DNA of 15,640 bases. Source: Methanotrichaceae archaeon (GTDB taxonomy: Archaea > Halobacteriota > Methanosarcinia > Methanotrichales > Methanotrichaceae). Below the pieces are notes generated by a model. The model did no database searches and had not been told where the DNA came from. It saw nothing but the letters and a program-made list of their open reading frames with translations. The DNA lies in assembly GCA_013329455.1 (NCBI GenBank), contig DUKF01000194.1:14577-30216 (forward strand), given 5' to 3'. Below are positions 12,651 through 15,640 of this stretch, piece after piece; within the stretch, counting starts at the first letter, position 1; each line of letters starts with the position of its first letter. A program made the position numbers and the translations under genes.

Positions 12651-14342
12651 TTAAAGTTTTTCACTTCGAGCAATAGATTTGGTCCGGCCTTGAGCCGGGG
12701 TCCTGACCGCCCCCGGATCGATCGATAGGCCATTCTCGGGGTGGAGACAGGAGTACTGGAGGCAGGTCTCGTAGGCGATCCCCTCAAAGCGTTCAGCGCT
12801 GCAGACGATCTCGCCCAGGCCCCGATGATCTCCATCAACCGCCGTCTTTACAGCAATGTGGCCCTCCTCACCAGGATGCCTAACCACCACCCACATTCCG
12901 GGGTGGAGCGTATGGCCCTCGTACCCGGTCACAAGTCGGGCGTCGTACCCCTCTCTTTCGAGAAGGGCCCAGCAGACCTGAGCCCTCTGGAAGGACCCCG
13001 GATCCGTCCCTTCCTGGGAGTAACTGTACAGGTCCAAAAGGTCCCTCAGGTCCAGGATCCAGGTGAGGTTCACCTCGGTCATGGGCTTGAGATGGACCTG
13101 CCGGGGCGGGTCGCAGTCCTTCTCGATGACGGCCTGATCCTGAGAAGCATTTTCTCCAGTCGTCCCTTTCGACCCGTCCACCACCAGGCCGCGGTACCAT
13201 TCATTCTCGTCGGGAGGGACGAGAGTCCCCAGGCCTTTCTCTGTGCCAGGGGCGGCCGAGGATATCGCCTGCCAATTTCCCTCCGCGTCTTTTACCACCA
13301 CCCAGAAGGCGCCGCCTCTCCTTAGGATTGCGGCCCCGTAACCCCTGTCAATAAGCTGTTTTTGGAGGGACCTCTCCCTCGGCGGATCGTACGTCCCTCG
13401 GGTCAACGAGACGATCTCCTCGGAGGCGAGCTGGTTGACCTGGCCGCCCTCTCGATGGGTCTTCATGACGACCTTCACCCCAACCTCGGGATTTGGCGGA
13501 GTCGCTACGCTTTTGAAGTGATATGATTTGAGCGTCTCCTGGAGGATGGTGCCCCAGCCGTCGAGGGTGGTGGACCTTGGCTCCAGCACAACGTACCTTT
13601 CAGACCGCTCATCCCTGAAACTTCCGAGAACCTCCTCGAACATTTCGAGGTTCTCATCCCAGGTCTCGGCGCAGGACCAGAAAGAGGCATAGAAGAACCT
13701 GCCGGAGACCGGAGAGTTCCAGGCGACGAGGCGCTTTTGTGACTCGTCGCCGCCGTACCTGTAGTAGACGTTCAGGCTGGAAGCACTCTGGCCGTCGACG
13801 GCTACGGTTTCACCCTGCTCCGCCGTCAGGACGGGAAATCGCAACGATCCGCTCCTATAGGCTTTGCCCACCTGCCTGAGAATGCTCTCGGGGTCGACGC
13901 CAGAGTCCTCGAACCAGCCGATGGATGTGAGAGTGCAAGGCCCCTTGAGGGTGAGTTTTCCCTCATTCCGGTCCCCGTCACAGGTCGCCTTCCAGCCTGG
14001 CGGAAGCTCAAAGGAGAAGTTCGCCCCACGGTGCCTGTTCGCGTCCTCACCCGTTCCGTTCGAATCCGGGAGAAGGGCAGAAAGGTTCTCCATGACGAGG
14101 AGCTGCCCCAGGGCCGGTTCGGTCGTTCCGTTCGTATTATACGAATCGTTCGAGATCTCGCCAGCGAGATTTTCGTTCAGGTTCATATCGGTCGCAAATT
14201 CCGCGTCCAGGTTCAGCTCGAATCGGTCCCCGAAATCCAGGTCCCAGTCAGAACCCTCCTGTGCCCACGACGTCGGAATGAAGAAGAACGAGACGATCGT
14301 CAGCAAGGCCAAACCCCTCCCCGAATGACACCCACCCCACAT
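12651..14342 (-). CDS. Secreted protein with PsbP/DcrB-like region and duplicated transglutaminase-like segments
   Basis: The protein has 563 residues. A signal peptide spans about 1-27 (hydrophobic LALLTIVSFFFIP, then TSWA before QEG). An acidic, Asn/Thr-rich linker (about 28-107) has several N-x-S/T sites. Residues 108-245 (FELPPGWKAT start) resemble the PsbP/DUF1795 fold. Two related segments follow: one with IDRGYGAAILRRGGAFWVVV (331-350) and one with VCWALLEREGYDARLVTGY (456-474) then PGMWVVV (481-487). The second looks like the core of transglutaminase-like proteases (C457 before a LLxxxGY-x-AR pattern), but the His expected just before W484 is missing. The first lacks the cysteine too. 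It may bind rather than cut protein. ATG 14342 was chosen because the TATA box at 14365-14375 predicts a start at this codon; a TTG at 14363 would lengthen the signal peptide. The function is unknown. Confidence 0.72.
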   Translation of the reverse strand: MWGGCHSGRGLALLTIVSFFFIPTSWAQEGSDWDLDFGDRFELNLDAEFATDMNLNENLAGEISNDSYNTNGTTEPALGQLLVMENLSALLPDSNGTGEDANRHRGANFSFELPPGWKATCDGDRNEGKLTLKGPCTLTSIGWFEDSGVDPESILRQVGKAYRSGSLRFPVLTAEQGETVAVDGQSASSLNVYYRYGGDESQKRLVAWNSPVSGRFFYASFWSCAETWDENLEMFEEVLGSFRDERSERYVVLEPRSTTLDGWGTILQETLKSYHFKSVATPPNPEVGVKVVMKTHREGGQVNQLASEEIVSLTRGTYDPPRERSLQKQLIDRGYGAAILRRGGAFWVVVKDAEGNWQAISSAAPGTEKGLGTLVPPDENEWYRGLVVDGSKGTTGENASQDQAVIEKDCDPPRQVHLKPMTEVNLTWILDLRDLLDLYSYSQEGTDPGSFQRAQVCWALLEREGYDARLVTGYEGHTLHPGMWVVVRHPGEEGHIAVKTAVDGDHRGLGEIVCSAERFEGIAYETCLQYSCLHPENGLSIDPGAVRTPAQGRTKSIARSEKL

Positions 14343-14364
14343 GCCTGTCTTGCGGGGATGCAAA

Positions 14365-14375
14365 AGATAAACAAT
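14365..14375 (-). promoter_or_regulatory. TATA box of the secreted-protein gene
   Basis: The minus strand reads ATTGTTTATCT, identical to the 11-mer upstream of the K+ channel gene. Its centre is about 28 bases before ATG 14342, predicting a leaderless mRNA. No SD site precedes that ATG, which fits. Confidence 0.55.
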
Positions 14376-14804
14376 TTTCGATCAGAGCTCGATCGTGCGG
14401 AATCCTGAAATTATTTCGCGTCCGTCCTAGGTCTATAGAGTTTGAATTATTCATAAAACTTTCACAACCCGAACAATCTATGGCCGATTGCGAAATAGGC
14501 TTCCAAGGGCATTTTCCGCCTAAACGCCTTTTCCGGAGTTTTCAGGCTTTGAAAATTAGCATTATCATTTACTATTTGAACTAAAGTAAGCGATGGTGCA
14601 AAACGTTCTTAAACCTCCGGCGGAATGAGCATGGTGGCAGGATGATATGGCGGGAACGATGCAAATGATCGAAAGCTATCCGGATAATTTTGAGCATCGG
14701 AGAGGATACGCTTCAGATAACATTCGGGGTAGCCGTTGGCGACAGAAGCCCGAAAGTCTTTCACTCTGCCCGAAGACTCGCCGCTTACTTCCGGAGGATA
14801 TGAA
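14376..14804. promoter_or_regulatory. Long upstream region and probable structured leader of the formate dehydrogenase gene
   Basis: This is 429 bases without a convincing gene. The left half is AT-rich, with TATA-like spots such as TTTACTATTT (about 14570-14579). The right half can fold. CCTCCGG (14614-14620) is exactly complementary to CCGGAGG (14791-14797), which contains the fdhA SD site. TTCGGG (about 14723-14728) can pair with CCCGAA (about 14750-14755). AGTCTT and AAGACT (about 14756-14779) can pair across a 12-base loop. A 57-codon frame (14647-14820) crosses the leader but has a poor SD and no known motif. The exact promoter is unclear. Confidence 0.4.
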
Positions 14805-15640
14805 TTGTCTACACAATTAGTGCCATCTCTTTGCCCCTACTGTGCAGTGGGTTGCGGTTATTACCTTGTAGTTGAGAAGGGCAAAGCTATCGGCGTTGAG
14901 TATATGACCGACCACCCAGCCTGTGAAGGTGCCCTCTGCCCCAAGGGAAATGCCGTCCTTGAGGTCTTGAATCATGAGGAGAGGCTCCAGTATCCTCTGA
15001 AGAGGGCAGGCGATGAATTTGTGAGGATCTCCTGGGAGGAGGCTCTGGATTTAGCTGCAAACGGTCTGGCCCGCAATATCAAGAAGCACGGGCCCGAATC
15101 CCTGGGCTTTTTGGCCTCATCCCGCTGCAATAATGAAGAGAACTATCTCATGCAAAAGCTGGCCCGCTTCCTGGGCTCACCCCATGTAGACAACTGCGCC
15201 CGCCTCTGCCATTCGCCTACGGTGGTCGGCCTGGGAGCGGTCCTGGGAACAGGAGCCATGACCAATAACCTCATCGACCTGCAGAATTCCAAATGCATCT
15301 TTGCCATAGGCACAAACTTCACTGAGGCTCACCCCATCGTCTCTCGCTGGGCGCAAAAAGCCAAAGACAACGGTGCGACGGTGATCGTAGCCGATCCGCG
15401 CATCACCTCTACCTCCTGGATGGCAGATCTGCACCTGCGCATCAATCCCGGCAGCGACATAGATCTGCTGAGGGGTATGATGAAGGTGATAGTGGATGAA
15501 GGCCTGGCGGACAAAAAGTTCATCGACGAGAGAAACGAGGGCTTTGAGGAACTCTTGGCTAATCTCAGTGACTTTTCCCTGGAGAAGGCGGCAGAGCTGA
15601 CGGGGATCCCAGCAGGGCAGATCGTCAAGGCCGCCCGAAT
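14805..15640 (+). CDS. fdhA: Formate dehydrogenase alpha subunit (5' part, Cys-type, molybdopterin)
   Basis: There are 278 codons before the right edge. The [4Fe-4S] site is LCPYCAVGC plus LCPKG (C10, C13, C17, C45). K47 corresponds to the lysine between the cluster and the pterin in bacterial FdhF. NCARLCHSP (130-138) is the active-site loop: C135 stands where many enzymes have selenocysteine, next to H136. TNFTEAHPIVS (170-180) and VADPRIT (195-201) belong to the pterin-binding region. The enzyme oxidises formate to CO2, usually in methanogens with F420 through FdhB, which would lie to the right. The start is TTG 14805: GGAGGA stands 7 bases upstream, homology begins at once, and the nearby ATG (14800) is out of frame and stops after six codons. 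Codon use (many CTG, AAT, GCT) looks somewhat different from the CTC/TCG-rich central genes, so recent transfer is possible. Confidence 0.93.
   Translation, partial: MSTQLVPSLCPYCAVGCGYYLVVEKGKAIGVEYMTDHPACEGALCPKGNAVLEVLNHEERLQYPLKRAGDEFVRISWEEALDLAANGLARNIKKHGPESLGFLASSRCNNEENYLMQKLARFLGSPHVDNCARLCHSPTVVGLGAVLGTGAMTNNLIDLQNSKCIFAIGTNFTEAHPIVSRWAQKAKDNGATVIVADPRITSTSWMADLHLRINPGSDIDLLRGMMKVIVDEGLADKKFIDERNEGFEELLANLSDFSLEKAAELTGIPAGQIVKAAR

Noticed and set aside
12741..13325. A 194-codon plus-strand frame opposite the secreted-protein gene
   Set aside because: No motif, no SD site; the minus-strand gene explains the open frame.
14647..14820. A 57-codon frame just before fdhA, overlapping its start
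   Set aside because: Weak SD, no known motif, unusual composition; it is better explained as part of the fdhA leader, though a leader peptide cannot be excluded.
15195..15220. Possible selenocysteine (TGA) at the formate dehydrogenase active site
   Set aside because: The codon at the Sec position is TGC (cysteine), so no SECIS element is needed.
1..15640. CRISPR array or complete insertion sequence
   Set aside because: No regularly spaced repeats, no transposase gene and no paired terminal repeats were seen; only a REP-like hairpin and an integrase-like remnant hint at mobile DNA.

Overview
The window looks like a GC-rich methanogenic archaeon, most likely near Methanothrix/Methanocrinis (Methanosarcinales). 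This placement is inferred from gene content and promoter style; no database search was possible. The archaeal signs are an archaeal-type riboflavin reductase (ArfC-like), TATA boxes about 25-30 bases before start codons (several mRNAs look leaderless or nearly so), USP/CBS and DUF169 genes, and a cysteine-type formate dehydrogenase alpha subunit. The first ~200 bases and most intergenic stretches are visibly more AT-rich than the central genes.

Layout. 1-181 (-): the 5' part of a YajC-like lipoprotein gene, running off the left edge. 207-297: a REP/IS200-like hairpin and a terminator. 327-2693 (-): an operon of amidohydrolase, universal stress protein and four-CBS protein. It is divergent from an arfC-like gene (2751-3416, +) around one palindromic AAATATTT box. 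arfC converges on a DUF169 gene (3430-4131, -). 4132-4452 is mostly empty.

4453-8885 (-) is the most interesting block. In transcription order it holds a 62-codon leader ORF, a lysine 2,3-aminomutase-type radical SAM gene (kamA), a first D-Ala-D-Ala-ligase-like ATP-grasp gene, a second ATP-grasp gene fused to a GNAT acetyltransferase, and a macrodomain gene that probably has its own promoter. The three enzyme genes are packed with a 1-base gap and a 4-base overlap. Methanogens have no murein, so the Ddl-like enzymes are unlikely to make D-Ala-D-Ala. I infer that the operon makes an amide- or peptide-linked, perhaps acetylated, beta-lysine compound such as an osmolyte or antimetabolite. The kamA ribosome-binding site lies in the 3' arm of a perfect 8-bp hairpin inside the leader ORF, which suggests translational control.

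8886-9869 is about 1 kb with no convincing intact gene. It holds two promoter-like elements, an 18-codon mini-ORF, a short repeat shared with the 4.4 kb gap, low-complexity DNA, a frameshifted gene remnant and a strong hairpin. 9870-10748 (-) is a voltage-gated K+ channel with a C-terminal zinc ribbon. It is divergent from an APC amino-acid permease (10876-12162, +). 12180-12623 (-) is a truncated tyrosine-recombinase-like protein. 12651-14342 (-) is a secreted protein with duplicated transglutaminase-like segments. 14376-14804 is a long, probably structured leader. 14805 to the right edge (+) is the start of a formate dehydrogenase alpha gene with a TTG start and cysteine in place of selenocysteine.
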